A stretch of DNA of 64,000 bases, from NCBI GenBank assembly GCA_036924285.1, contig JAYKYS010000002.1:44469501-44533500 (forward strand). Direction: 5' to 3'. Origin of the DNA: Asterella californica (Eukaryota; Streptophyta; Marchantiopsida; Marchantiales; Aytoniaceae). Below are positions 44,873 through 57,202 of the stretch, in pieces. Positions within the stretch are counted from its first letter, which is position 1, and each line of letters begins with the position of its first letter. Made by a program: the position numbers and the translations under genes. The notes beneath the pieces were generated by a model. That model saw nothing but the letters and a program-made list of their open reading frames with translations. It did not search any database and was not told the DNA's origin.

Positions 44873-46705
44873 ATGGCGGCGGGGACTTTAGCGGTAATGC
44901 TGCCATTTTGTATCTCGCGAGGGCCGCCCATTGGTACAGGTAACCTGCTTCCGACTCGTCTCCCAACGGATGCAAGCGATTTGCGAAGAAAATTGCGACC
45001 GAGCATAAGTGGTGTCGGGGAGTCGTCCTTCCGGAGATCACCTTCTACAGATTTCTTTGGGTATTTAGATATCAGCGGATATAGCATTGTTACACTGTCT
45101 CGGACAAAGCTGGTTCGTACGAGGGCTGCTTTTGGGGCTAACAGTGGTTTGGCGGCTGGAAGTTACGGAGTAAGACATCCAGCTTATACCTACACTCAGT
45201 CACTACAAAAGTCGGTGGAGCCATCGATCAAAAGCAATAGAGGTCAAAATGGTCCGAAAAGGGAAGCAGAGGGCAGTGCCCCCAGAAAAGCGATATACGG
45301 CGGGGCAGTTATTAAGGTAATTGGCGTGGGAGGGGGAGGATGCAATGCCGTCAATGAGATGGTGAGGACTAAGCTTCCAAATGTCGAATTTTGGGGCGTT
45401 AATACTGATACTCAGGCTTTACGTAGATGCCTTGCTCCGAATAAACTGCAGATTGGGAATGGAGTTACCAGAGGAAGAGGAGCAGGTGGTAGTACTGAAG
45501 TTGGATTTGAAGCTGCCACTGAGTCCCTGGGTGAACTGTCATTGGCTCTGGAGGGCAGCGATCTAGTCTTCATTGCGGCTGGAATGGGTGGTGGCACGGG
45601 ATCTGGCGCAGGTATTTATTCCGCCTATTGTTAAGTGCAAATGTTGTAAGAGCACTTGGGATTTTGGTTTATGCGATGTTGCAGCACGATCTAGGCGCAC
45701 AGATTGCACATCCATGTCCCAGCAGTAGAGCATAACCAAGTCTGTCATAGCAATTGAAGGATGGAAGTGTGTCACCCATTTGAGTGCCTCTGTTTTCCAC
45801 ACCGGGTTAGGACCTGCATTTCACCTTAAACTCTTGTTCCTGATGTTAGCTTGATATGTAGTGCGCCGTCTCGTCTCTAGAGTTGCTAATTTTCGTGGTG
45901 ATGCAGACATCTGATCTACATTTTGTTCAATCATTCAGGGCCCGTAGTCGCTCGATTAGCAAAAGCTATGGGGGCTTTGACGATTGGGATCGTAACAGAA
46001 CCATTTGGGTTCGAGGGACTGCGACGCGCTAAGCAGGCGCGAGAAGGCCTGATAGCTATGAAGCAGGCAGCCGACACGGTCGTCGTCGTTCCTAATGACC
46101 GCCTCCTGGATAGTGTGTCAGAGGACACTTCTGTCTGGGATGCATTCCACTTAGCAGATGATGTCCTGCGTCAAGGTGTACAGGGGATATCTGATATTAT
46201 AACGGTTCCAGGGTTGGTGAATGTAGACTTTGCCGATGTTCGAGCAATCATGTCCAATGCGGGGAGTGCAATGCTTGGAATCGGAGTTGGTTACGGCAAA
46301 AATAGAGCTGTTGATGTGACGAGGTCAGCCATCATGTCTCCGCTTCTTCACTGTGTGACTAAACCTACTGGGATTGTTTATAACGTCACTGGCGGATCGG
46401 ATCTCACTCTGCACGAAGTGAATATTGCCGCTGAGATGGTGTACAGTATGGCTGATCCTGATGCGAATGTTATCTTCGGAGCCGTAATTGATGAAAGCTT
46501 TCAGGGCATTTTGCGGATGACGATAATTGCAACAGGGTTTGACAACAAGGCGACTGTTTCCTCCGCTAAGAGTAAGCTAAAAGGTAGAATCAGAACACCA
46601 GAGGAAGAAATTGCATCATGGGGCCGTACGAGGCCGCAGCAGTCTCAGGAGGTGCCAATTTTTTTGCGGAAACGGCTTCCGAGGAGGCTTGACGGTGGCA
46701 GATAG
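44873..46705 (+). CDS. ftsZ: Plastid-division FtsZ, nuclear gene with one intron (501 aa)
   Basis: FtsZ is a tubulin-like GTPase that forms the division ring, here on the stromal side of the plastid. Exon 1 is 44873-45611 and exon 2 is 45939-46705; joined they give 501 residues. Residues 1 to about 140 are Ser/Arg-rich without the FtsZ fold, fitting a transit peptide. The GTP-binding loop [11 protein letters not shown] is at 151-161, the tubulin signature GGGTGSG at 239-245, and the T7 loop NVDFADV at 341-347. The C-terminal end VPIFLRKR resembles the short motif by which FtsZ2-type proteins bind ARC6. The ATG has a good context (CTATGGCGGCG). The core mixes FtsZ1-like ([16 protein letters not shown]) and FtsZ2-like features, so FtsZ3 is possible; I cannot decide the class without a tree. 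Confidence 0.93.
45612..45938 (+). other. Intron of the FtsZ gene (327 bp)
   Basis: The exon ends GGCGCAG, the intron starts GTATTT and ends TTCAATCATTCAG, and the next exon starts GGCCCGTAG. Splicing keeps the frame across the conserved Gly-Ala-Gly-Pro-Val stretch after the GTPase signature. The unspliced frame stops at 45634. Confidence 0.9.
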
Positions 46706-48840
46706 GGCAGTTAAATTAAGCTTCTTACTACGGCTGCCTCTTCTAGTACACGGTAAACAGTGTCACTATTTAGGAACTGAGAGCGGTCTGAGGAACAACT
46801 TTCCTTCAGGTTACTGAGTCTTGTCCCTTTTTCACTGCAACTGGGTAAGAAGATCAAACTGGCTAGTCAACGACGTGCCCAGTGAGACGTGACGGAGGCA
46901 AAATGTCCAATGTGCCTCACTGGCAGCTTCATTCAGATTTAGGAGTCAAGAGGTCCGTCAGAATGAGGTATTTCCTGCTGCCCTTCACAGGTTTGAGATG
47001 AGACGTCCTCCATGGTTTTGACCTTTATCTGTATTCCCGCTCATCCTCCCATTGCCCATGGCGGGATCGACAGCTCTGTATCAGTCTTCTGAAAGTCGCC
47101 TTTTCCCGTGCTGAATTTTCTTCCATCTCTCTGCAATACAAGATCACTCACATAGGCCTTCTAGTATCATCTTCAGAAGCACACTTCTATCCTTTTGTTG
47201 CAGCGAAAGAGTTGACGCCAGATTGGCTGTTGTGGACGAGCCGTGAGTGTACACTAGATACGAAAGGAATTCTGCTAAACATTGATGACGAGAGATGCAA
47301 GGGTAGCCCCTCGGCTTACTTTTTGGTTTTACCCTCTTCTCGTAACTTATGGCACTTCTGAAGTGCAACTCGTTCAGATGGTTTTCTTTGTTTGCTGTTT
47401 GTGGCTCCTTGTATTGTAACTATCATCTCGCCTGTAAGTATCTGGGAAGAATGTCTGCCCTGGAAGCAGACCAGAGTGTCGTACTGGAGGTGAAAAACGT
47501 AGAAAATGTACAGACTTTGACGATCAGGTTGTGTGGAGTGTTTCCTGTGTGCCTACCTAGGCAGACGAATGTCAATGTGCATTGTTATGTAGATGAATTT
47601 TTGGGAACAAATTGACAGTCTTTTCGACTGAGTAAACTGCACGAATTTATGTGCTGCTTTTGCCATTGTTTGGTGCATGCATCTGTCATTTTTGTACTTG
47701 ATTTTGCACAAGAATCTCTCTTTTACCAAGTCCGCCTGTTTTACCTTTCAGGAGGATTTGGTAAAAGTGAGAGCTTCACGTTTTCGCACTTTCGATGGGT
47801 TTGGTTATCTTTTACCGTTCATCAAGTTGGTTCTCAAGCTTTCCAGTTGAAGGCGAGATCATGCGCCACCTCTACATGGCTCAGATATCAATCACCTTAC
47901 TGTGCTTCCGCTCAATATTAATGTCGTTACTGATCAGTAAACCAATGAACTCAATATGAATTTCATCTGCTGTGCATGTGTATGATTCAGTGAGTTTGTC
48001 CTTCTAGTGTTCCTTGCAACATATTATACTACATTTGCTATGCGTCACTTGTGGATTTATATAGTTCAGCGAGCTCGTACTTAGTTTCTTCTTGGTTATT
48101 TCCCTGTCGTGCCTGTGTAGTATCTCTCCACTGGATTTTGGGCCACACTAAACGTGAGCTTTGTTCTTTTGGGCATCGAGTCTGGGGTGTAACTATCTGC
48201 ATTATTTCCGAGCGAGTCTGTAGAAAGGCGTTAGAGAGATATATTAGAGCCAAGGAGCGGGAGAAACATCATTCCTATCACAGAGTTATGCTAAACGGAA
48301 TGGCCGGATCACTTTCTAGTTGCTTGAACCTCTCCACTGCTGTCACAGAGCAGAGGTTCACAGGAAAGTGAGAATGTTCCTAAAATGGCACCCTGTCCAG
48401 CCACAGCGTGTCATGACAAGATTATTTGTTTTCAGTTCTAGCATAGCTAGGAGTACGATTGTGGAATTCAAAAGAGTATGCCAGGCAATTCTGGCCGTCT
48501 GGAAACGACAAGGTTAACCTTGCAGGAAACATCAAGTTTCAAGAGGAGCTGAGCTGAGCTGTTGAGCTGTTCAGAATAGTTCAATCGAAGTTAGTGTTGG
48601 TTGTCTCAGACTCCGATTCATCTCCCCCTGTCCACTTGTGTGGGCTGGATTTCTGCGTTTTGCCGAACGTGGAGAATCCTCGCATAGAGGATTGTTGCGA
48701 CTTAAGTTTCGCATGACTGTTGACGATCGTCCAGAAAGACTTCCCTAACAGTAGTGGGGTGAGGCTGGTGAGCGCCGTTTTACTACTGTTTACAGGAGTT
48801 CTTTTTCCTCTCCTCGAGGTAAAACTGCAGTCTGCTTTAT
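46706..48840. other. Downstream of FtsZ, no supported gene
   Basis: Only short open frames without recognisable motifs (for example 47349-47615, 47649-47921, 48051-48371). The sequence is unique-looking and T-rich, fitting 3' untranslated and intergenic DNA. No transposon ends seen. Confidence 0.5.
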
Positions 48841-48849
48841 CTAGGTAAA

Positions 48850-49020
48850 ATCGGTATCCGCCGCCGGGGAGGGCCCAAGGCCCCAAACCCCTCATCACCT
48901 TCCAGTCCGTCGAGGAGGCGCTAATCGAGCTCTCGACCTCACATCAGTGAGACAAGTGTACTGACAATTGCGGTATTCGCCGGGGCACTAGGCTTACCCC
49001 GGGCGAGTGTTCAGGCCGGC
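48850..49020 (-). repeat. Possible SINE-like remnant
   Basis: On minus, GAGGTCGAGAGCTCGATTAGC resembles a pol III B box (the GGTTCRANNCC type), with an A-box-like AAGCCTAGTGC about 70 bases before it. A CCGGGG/CCCCGG inverted pair lies at the start. Spacing is long and no target duplication was found, so this is tentative. Confidence 0.25.
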
Positions 49021-51584
49021 TCAAGAGAAAAAGCAAGCAAAAAGTGGAAAGATTGGAGAATTCACCTTTCGAGTCACACTTTCCGCCTCGGCATTATCGG
49101 GGCACGAATCTCCTGCCCGGGCGTGCTTGTACAGATTGTGATGATCGGATCATGAACTCCGTCGTGTGAACGTGACACAGTATAAGTAGGAAGCCGGGAG
49201 GCTGACAACGCATCAATCTAGGTGGATACGAGCTTTTCACGTGCATCTAACACGTTTATCTCTTGGTTAGTGCTACGTTGGACTTTCCACGGTTGTAGAA
49301 ACATTGGTGTCTGCCCAATCGCAGATAGTTTCTCACTAATAGTTTATCTCGAGCTTTTTAATTTTTTCTTGCAGGATTGGAATACAAAAGCTTTTCACTC
49401 CGGAAACTTGGGTAGATGTTGTGACCGGAACCGTGGTCTAGGTTTCATATACTGAATACAGAATGTTCATTATTTTATTTTTACTGTAATAAAAGTTAAT
49501 AGTAATATGACATGTGTAAACAATATTTTGAAAAACAAATGGTTTTCCAACTAAGTAATTTTTGTATTTAACTTTTACTTCCAAAAAGTCACACATAATA
49601 ACACATATCGAAACACAGAAATAAAACAACTCCTAAAAACCCTTAACAGAGTACCCAAGAGGACTCTCTAGAAATCAGTTAATTTTGAAAATATTCTCTA
49701 TTTCAATTTAATGAGAACGCAAAAAACTGAGATTGAGTTTTTTATTACCGAATCTAGGTTCAGATAAAATATTATGTGAAAAAGACCATGTGCAGTTGGT
49801 CCTTAAAGGGAATTCTTTTGGGTTGTGAGATGAGAGAAGATATGTGGGGAGGAGAGGAAAGGAAAGAGAGTGTAGTTTGAGAGGCCACTTTCTCAGTTAA
49901 TGCAGATTTGTTTAGAATTTTTTAACTTTTTTTGGTTTTTTTTTTCTAGAATTGGTATGTTTGTGAAGAAATGAATGAGTATTAAATTTTTTTAGATTTT
50001 TTATGGTTACATAGTCTCTTGTTTAGAATTTTTGAGAGATTTGTGTGATTTTTTATGTTTAAAGATCAAGGTTCTTTATTTGAGAGTGTATTCTTATTAC
50101 GAGTATCGTATCGTTTGGTTGGACATTATTTCTTTTCTAGCTAGGGTGCACTTTCTCTCATGAGATCGAGTTTGACATGAGACACATCATGTCCGATGTG
50201 CGGTCAGTTATTTACTTCGCAAAAGATAAAGTCTCATGCGAGAAAGATGCACAAGAGCTATGATTGATCACATGGAATGTCCAAGTCAATCGAGAGCGGA
50301 GGTCTACACATGCAATCATTATAGCGTCATTAGTCTTTCTTTTTAGAGTTCATCTCGAGTCATGAGAGTGGTTGAGAGTCCACACTAACACTATTTTGAG
50401 ACTGTTCGAGACGAGTTTTCTTTGTCCGTGTTTGTTTCATCAATTACCCCGTGCTCTCCATGACGAGGTGAGACAATCATTTCGGTCTATTTCTCGACAT
50501 GTTGACACGAACACCACGGACGAGGCAGCGTGGTTATTGTTCTCTTCTTACCTCGCTGGTGTTTCCGTTATACTCGAGGTGGCAGAGTGAGACATTGGGA
50601 GATGACGGTCCGTCTTCAAAGATTCAGTGTTGGTGATTGGACGATCTTACAGGAGGAATCAGTACGTGCTCTCAATCTTGAAACTGTGTAGAGGTAGACG
50701 AGGTATGAGTGAGTCTATCTCTACACGTGATGTCTCATCTTTCGCTCGCATACAACGTTGTAAGATGTTAGGTCAGTTTGGAGAGTATAGTTGCTAGAGC
50801 ATTGCATCCTTTGTCATTGGCATGTCTTACTGAAAAGAGGATCACTTCGTTGCGTTTTCTTCGTCTCTCACCCGGTGATCCTCCACCACTTGAGGTTCAA
50901 GACTATCAGCTTGAGGAGTCATTATGTCTCGTTAGATCTTTGTTTGCACAAGCCTTGTGTATAGTTTCATGTCTATCTTCTGGATGTCTGTCTGGGATAG
51001 TCTACGAGCACTTATGGGAATCTTTTTTGGACAGACGATCCTTCGAATGGTTTCACGGAGCTTTTTCAGATAGCGATCATAGTCGCTCAAGGACATATCT
51101 CACATTCTATAGGTCAAATATTAGAGGTAGTTAGACTTTTGGTCATGATGAAAGATGACAGAAAGATTTGATCAATAGTCATCGATGAGATTTTCTTATG
51201 ATTTATTAGTCGTATTATTGTTCTTCAGCTTCATGATATTTTTCAAGATTACCTTTGTCCACATCAGCTTGGAGTTGCGATGCTTGGACGTTGTGAGTCT
51301 GTGTTCTTCGGCATTACGGCTCTCTTGGACATCCATCTCGATTGGAGTTGTCTTAAAAGTGGACGAAAAATACTTTTAATAGTATTTCTTGCGCTTCCAT
51401 CTTTAGGGAGCTCATGGATGACGATGGATCTCTGACAAATCTCATTCTCTTCGTGCGATCGTTCTATGGTTCTTCCTCTCCTCTTTATTATCAGCACGAT
51501 CTTTCGATAGAAGAAGTTACAGTCATCAGCTCCGTTGCAGATACTCGTCAGAGAGACTCTTTGGACCTCTCTTCTCCTTGACTC
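49021..51584. other. AT-rich and degenerate sequence, no supported gene
   Basis: 49440-50100 is strongly AT-rich. 50150-51584 contains open stretches (50372-50590, 50778-51134) with no motif I recognise. The style resembles 61400-62330 on the other side of element K, so both could belong to one old repeat split by K, but I could not show homology. Confidence 0.35.
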
Positions 51585-51589
51585 ACTAT

Positions 51590-52704
51590 TGTCGCGACCC
51601 TCATTCTCAAGATCGGGTGCAGACGCGAACAACAGAACCCTAGCGGACTTGCACTAGGTTGTGAACGCTGCGAAAAGGACTTAACGGCTTGGCCTGGAAG
51701 TCGAGATCAGAGGAACCCTAAGTGGTTCTCTGAACCAAGGTTGGAACATTGGGCTAGAACCTAAAGGCCTACCCCAAGACGATCCTAGACAAACGCTGAC
51801 CTAAGGGGGCAAGTCTGGGAACGGACCGAAACATAAGTCTGAGACGTGAGACCGAGACGTGGGTCCGAGACGCAGACGGATCGTGGTTCGGACGCTGGTC
51901 TGAACCACAGAGTTCGAGTTTGAGTCTGGACCACATGTTTTCGAAAAATGGCTAAGTGTTGGAGCTCCAAGGACGTTTTAGATCGTGGACGGAGCTCCAC
52001 GTAAGATCTCGAGGCGAGTGAGGTATCATTGGAAAGGTCTCGTCGAGAGCTTTCCAATGATATATAACACTTCTCGATCTGACCTCCGGGCTGGAAGTTA
52101 TGATCGAACTAGGATCGGGTTGTGGTATAATTTTTAAGGACCAAAGAGGAGGGTAGGGCCGTCGATCCCCAGAAGTATATATGAGGGGGGCTCGATGCAT
52201 GGGTGGGTCAGGACGAGTCACCCGACCTCAGAGTTCGGCGGGCGGACTCTGGGGGCATGAGGTGATGGTTGGACCGGTTCCAAGACACGTTCCGATCCAG
52301 ACACGGACTTCTGGACTTAGTAACGCTGTAAGGGCTGGGGCAAGACTAGAGAACGAGTCGGCGGGTTAGACCACCGTTCGGGAGCTTAGATCTAGACGGA
52401 CATCACGGGCGGTTGGGCCACTAGGTGTGCTTGAGGCACCGTTTAGGACCCTGGACTTTATGAGAAGTCCGTCCCAAGTCATCTTATGACTTGCTCATGT
52501 TTGGGATCGACCTAGACGGGTCTAGGTCAGGAGTGAGGAACGGCTGAGCTTGATGATTAGGGAGACGGTCCGGTTCCGGTCCGGAGCAAACTGAGATAAG
52601 GTAAGTGGTGCATGGACGCTAACTTGTGATTGTATTTGCAGGTTAGCAGTTTGAATTTCGTGACCTACTGAGCAAGAGCTTCCGCTGGCGCAACAAGACG
52701 GTAG
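51590..52704 (+). repeat. 5' LTR of K
   Basis: It starts TGTCGCGACCC and matches 57930 onward. TATA (TATATAT) is at 52176-52182. A perfect 12-bp hairpin (52025-52036 with 52050-52061) lies about 115 bases before the TATA. The end is placed where similarity with the 3' copy stops (GACGGTAG). No standard tRNA-Met primer site (TGGTATCAGAGC) follows. Confidence 0.8.
52176..52182 (+). promoter_or_regulatory. TATA box in 5' LTR of K
   Basis: AGAAGTATATATGAGG is kept in both LTRs (58571-58577 in the 3' copy), upstream of a G-rich run, and is the best promoter candidate in the LTR. Confidence 0.5.
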
Positions 52705-52817
52705 GAGCGGCTAACGAGAGCAGATCGATTCGAGCTAGCCCCGAGGCACAGTCAGGGGACGACAATCGACAACTTTCGTCCCAACGTCAAGGGAGCCCTG
52801 TACCAGCTGCGCTATCG

Positions 52818-54505
52818 ATGCAGCAAGACGGAGTCTTGCCAGCGGTGCCCAACGATTCAGGCACGGGAAGTCAAGGAGATTTGTTTGCAAAGCTCATCAA
52901 GATGATGAAGACCATGCAGGAGGGTATGGTCTCTAGGGATAAACGTATCGCTGAGCTTGAGACAGGCCAAGGAAGTTCCTCCTCTATCAGGAAGCTTTTA
53001 AGACGAATTTGTCGACCCCGTTTTCAGGTATAAGACGGGCTCGCAAGATTAAAGATTTCTTAACTGAGTTGGACTTATACTTTGAGGCGCAACAGGCTAA
53101 GGAGTCTGACAAGATGAGAATAACGGTTACGTTCTTGAAGGATCATGCGCTCCTCTGGTGGACTGCATACAGGGATGAGCATGCCTTGATTGTCTCGGCG
53201 CTTGGTTGGAAGGAGTTCAAGGAGTTGCTCGCGGGACGATTCACTCCGGAGTATCAAAAGATTCGAGACGATGTCGAGCTAGTTAGGCTGAAGCAGACAA
53301 GGACGCCTGAGTTCAGTGTCAAGTTGGACTCATTCTCCAAGTGGACTGAGGAGACCAAGATATGTATATTCATTGGGGGACTCAAGTCCAGCTCAGAGAA
53401 AGGCCTCTTTCGGATGCCGAAGCTGCCTGAGACATGTGCCGAACTTTTGAAGCTAGCGGAGGGAATTGGGGACGACGAAATCCAGCAACAGAAACCTTTT
53501 GAACCACGCAGCACGGACAAGTTCCAGAAGAAGAACAAGAGCTTCAAGCGACAGTGGGATGGGAGTGAGAAGGACCGGAAGGATTCTTCTGCCCCTGCAG
53601 CAAAGCGGCAGCAAATAGGAGTAAAACCTAAGGGGCAAACACCTCAGAAGGGCAATGACGCTAAGTTTACTTGCTACAACTGTGGCGAGGCGGACCATAT
53701 TGCTAAGGGGTGTATGAAACCTAAGGTTAGTAACTGTAACATGAATGCATTTGTTGCAAAGGACTTGTGGGAGGGCCAGATGACTGTGACATTGAGAACC
53801 ACGAAGAAGACGCCGGGATTGATGTTTCTACAAGCCAAGGTTGTTAACCGTGATGTTACTTTTCTTGTGGACACAGGAGCGACTCACTCCTTCATAAGTC
53901 CAAAGTTGGTGAAGAAGTTGGGCTTGTCTACCTCCAAGGCAGACAAGCCTATTCAAGTGCGCTTTGCCAAGGACAAGACGTACCTAACTTCTGAAGTAGC
54001 CTTGGACGTACGATTTGCGTGTGGGAAGTTGGAGTTCACAAAGAACTTCACGGTATGCGAGATGGATCATATCCATGCGGTGTTGGGGAACACTTTCTTG
54101 GACAGGTTTGAAGTGGAACTTAGACGAAAACCTTTAAGATTAAACGTTAGAGTTAAAGGGCGGAAGCTGGGAGTGAGGCTGATCCGGAAGGCACAGAAAA
54201 TTGACGACTTTGCGATGAATTTGATCAAAGGCAAACAGATGGACTTCAACGACGGGGTCATGTGTTTGATGAGGGTTGCAGATTTGATGACGGGTGCCAG
54301 ACAAGAGGAAACATCAGGAGACGCGACTAAACTTCTGGAGGTGCTTCGTGAAGTGATTAAGGAGTTTGAGGATGTCTTGACGGACGAGTTATCTATTGAG
54401 TACCTCCAATGCGGGTGGTGGATCACAAGATCGAAGTCTTGCCAGGATCTGAACCACCTTCCAAAGCCCCTTACCGACTCAATCAGGTGGAACTCCTTGA
54501 GTTGA
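52818..54505 (+). pseudogene. Gag-protease of K
   Basis: A short frame 52818-53033 (ATG) encodes the gag N-terminus with a coiled segment; a frameshift near 53020 moves into frame 53009-54505. In that frame the capsid domain covers residues about 10-160 (LWWTAYRDEH; WKEFKELLAGRF). The CCHC knuckle CYNCGEADHIAKGC begins at residue 222. The retropepsin site VDTGATHSFIS has its Asp at residue 288. The frame slips by one near 54405, just before the RT, so the last 35 residues are out of frame. Gag, protease and RT were probably one polyprotein. Confidence 0.85.
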
Positions 54506-56214
54506 AAAGACAACTCGGTGAGCTATTAACGCGAGGATATATTCGAACCAGTAAGTCACCTTATGGAGCCCCAGTTCTTTTTGCAAAGAAAAAGGATGAG
54601 AAGTTACGACTCTGCGTAGATTATTGTGCACTCAATAAGATGACGGTAAAGAATAATTATCCCTTGCCAAGGATAGACGACCTCTTTGATAGGCTAGCGG
54701 GCGCAAAGTACTTCAGTAGGATAGACTTGAAGTCAGGATATTACCAGATCCGGATAGCTAACTCAGATGTTGAGAAGACCGCTTGTCGAACCAGATACGG
54801 ATCGTTTGAATTCGTGGTGATGTCATTTGGACTCTGCAACGCCCTTTCGACGTTCACTACATTGATGAACATAATTTTTCGCGAGGAGATGGATGAGTTT
54901 GTCATCGTTTACATCGACGACATCTTGATCTACTCCAAAACCTTAGAGTCGCACGTGGAGCAGCTAAGGGTGGTGTTGACGAAGCTACAGGAGCATAAGC
55001 TATTTGCCAACATTGACAAGAGTGAATTTGGTTTGGAGCGCATTAACTTCTTGGGACATGTCATTAGTGCAGAAGGAGTCGGTCCGGATATGCAGAAGGT
55101 GGACGCGATTGTGACTTGGGAGCCTCCGACTACAGTGAAAAGGATGCGGCGATTCTTAGGATTGGCGTAGTTCTACCACAAGTATGTGAAGGGGTTTTCA
55201 AAGATCGTAAAGCCGCTGACGGACTGGACGGGCAAAGACGCATAGGTAAGTTGGACCAAGGAGGTAGATGATGCATTTTAGACGATCAAAGCTATTTTGT
55301 CAAAGGCGCCAGTTTTGAAGCTGCCGGAGTTCGACAAATCATTCGAAGTGCATATCGACACGAGCGACTATGCGATTGACGGAGTGTTGGTGCAGGATGG
55401 AAAACTGGTAGCGTACGAAAGCAAGAAGCTATATGGGACAGAGAGTCCATGGCCGACTCACGAGAAGGAACTATTTGCGGTGGTTCATTGCTTGAGAAAA
55501 TGACGGCATTACTTGAGACTCCACAAAACCCAAGTGTATACTGACAACATTTCGCTCAAGTACTTTGAAACACAAGATCGGGTGACGCCAAAGCAACTAC
55601 GGTGGAATGATACCTTGGCGCTCATGAACGTGGAATTAATCCACAAAGCAGGAAAAGACAATGTGGTTCCTGACGCCTTGAGTCGCAAGAAGGAATATCT
55701 TCCATCGTCAACACAGATTTTGCGGGCTATGTATCCTAAGGCGTCAGACTTGGAGAGGCGAATACGTGAAGGTTACATGGGCGATGACCAAGCGAAGGAG
55801 TACCTGGAACAACTCAAGCGAGGAGTGAAGTTGCAGAACATGCAGCTAAGACATGGTTTACTCATGTTCAAGCAAAGTCGGGTTTATGTGGGACAAGGAA
55901 AACTTAGGACCAAGTTGTTAAAAGAATGTCACGATGCGTCCTCATCAAGCCATAAAGAAGAAAAGTCCACTTTAGCAGTGATAGCTAAAAAGTTTTATTG
56001 ACTCCACATGAAAGACGATGTTGCCCACTTTGTGAAAACATGCGTAACCTGTCAAGCGAACCGCATTTCTTATGAGAAGAAACAAGGGTTGCTTCATCCT
56101 CTGTCGATTCCAGCCAGACCTTGGGAAAGCATTAGCATGGACTTCATTACCTCTCTGCCTGACTCGAATGGATACAACGCGATTTTTGTGATAGTTGATC
56201 GGTTTTAGCGAAGT
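54409..56214 (+). pseudogene. Reverse transcriptase, RNase H and start of integrase of K
   Basis: Frame 54409-55170 holds the RT: LRLCVDYCALNKMTVKNNYP, SRIDLKSGYYQIRIA and the catalytic YIDD at residues 168-171. After TAG at 55168 the same frame goes on with stops near 55243 and 55279. RNase H is in 55297-55503 (VHIDTSDYAIDGVLV; THEKELFAVVH) and 55513-56001 (YTDNISLKYF; VVPDALSR). The integrase zinc finger spans a TGA at 55999 (HDASSSSH...CVTCQ). Core start DFITSL...FVIVDRF ends at TAG 56206. All lie in one frame, interrupted by stop codons. Confidence 0.85.
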
Positions 56215-57202
56215 TTGCTCCGACCTTGGATACTGCAACAACGTTCACGACTTTTCGGTTGTTCCTAGATACTTGGTAGCGTTCACATGGATTACCTCAG
56301 AGTATTATTTTAGATAGAGACTCTAAGTTCACAAGTGCCTTTTGGAAACACTTGTTCCAAAAATTGAGGACTAAGTTAAAATTTAGTACCGTCTTTCATC
56401 CGGAAATAGATGGACAAACGGAATGAGTTAACTCGGTTCTGAATCAATACTTGAGGAATTATGTAAGCGCGGACCAAAGTGATTGGACGGAGTGGCTCAA
56501 TCTTGCGGAGTATTGCTACAATTCTACGAAGCATTTGGCAACCGGTGAATCGCCTTTCTTGTTGACTTACGGACGTGAGCCAGAAGGACCTCTTGACTTG
56601 ACTCTTGCAGGGAGTTCTACATCGACACGACCAAGAACACGACAAACATCAGTTGAAGAGTTGGTGGCGGCAATGCAGCGGCGCGAGGAGCAAGTAAAGA
56701 AGAACCTCGAGAAGGCGCAGCAATGATACACGAAACAGGTAAACAAGCATCGGTGGCAAGTGAAGTTTCAAGTGGACGAAGAAGTATGGTTAAGTACGAA
56801 AAACTTCACACTTCGAAAACTTCACACTTTTCATCGAAGTTCGCGGGACCTTTTGTCATTGTCAAGAATCCGCACGAAGACGTCTATATATTAGACCTTC
56901 CTCGCGAGTGGCAGTTGCATCCGACTTTCCATGTTTCTTTATTAAAGAAATACTTCAAGGACGATTTGCGACCGGAGCGCAAACAGGTTCTGAGGCCTCA
57001 ACCTGATGTCGTGCAAGGCGAAGCAGAATATGAGGTGGAGTCCATTTTGCGATCTCGGCGTAAATCAAACCGGATGGAGTATTTGGTCAAATGGCGTGGT
57101 TACCATTTGAAGGAAGCAACTTGGGTGCCAGAGGAAGATCTCGCACATGCGAGCGAAGTATTAGACCTCTTCAAACGGCGACAAGGACAACAAGGGCGTT
57201 AA
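56215..57202 (+). pseudogene. Integrase core, C-terminal module and chromodomain of K
   Basis: The core from 56215 to about 56450 is frameshifted. Frame 56451-56726 carries the core end (EYCYNSTKHLATGESPFLLT). Frame 56723-57202 carries the GPY/F-type module (SSKFAGPFVIVKN; WQLHPTFHVSLLKKY). At residues about 104-155 is a chromodomain (YEVESILRSRR, YLVKWRGYHLKEATWVPEED). Chromodomains in chromovirus integrases bind modified histones and steer insertion into heterochromatin. It is separated from the preceding frame by a frameshift. Confidence 0.85.

Noticed and set aside
44548..45087. Minus-strand gene overlapping the FtsZ start
   Set aside because: It is antisense to the FtsZ leader and transit peptide, with no motifs; FtsZ explains the region.
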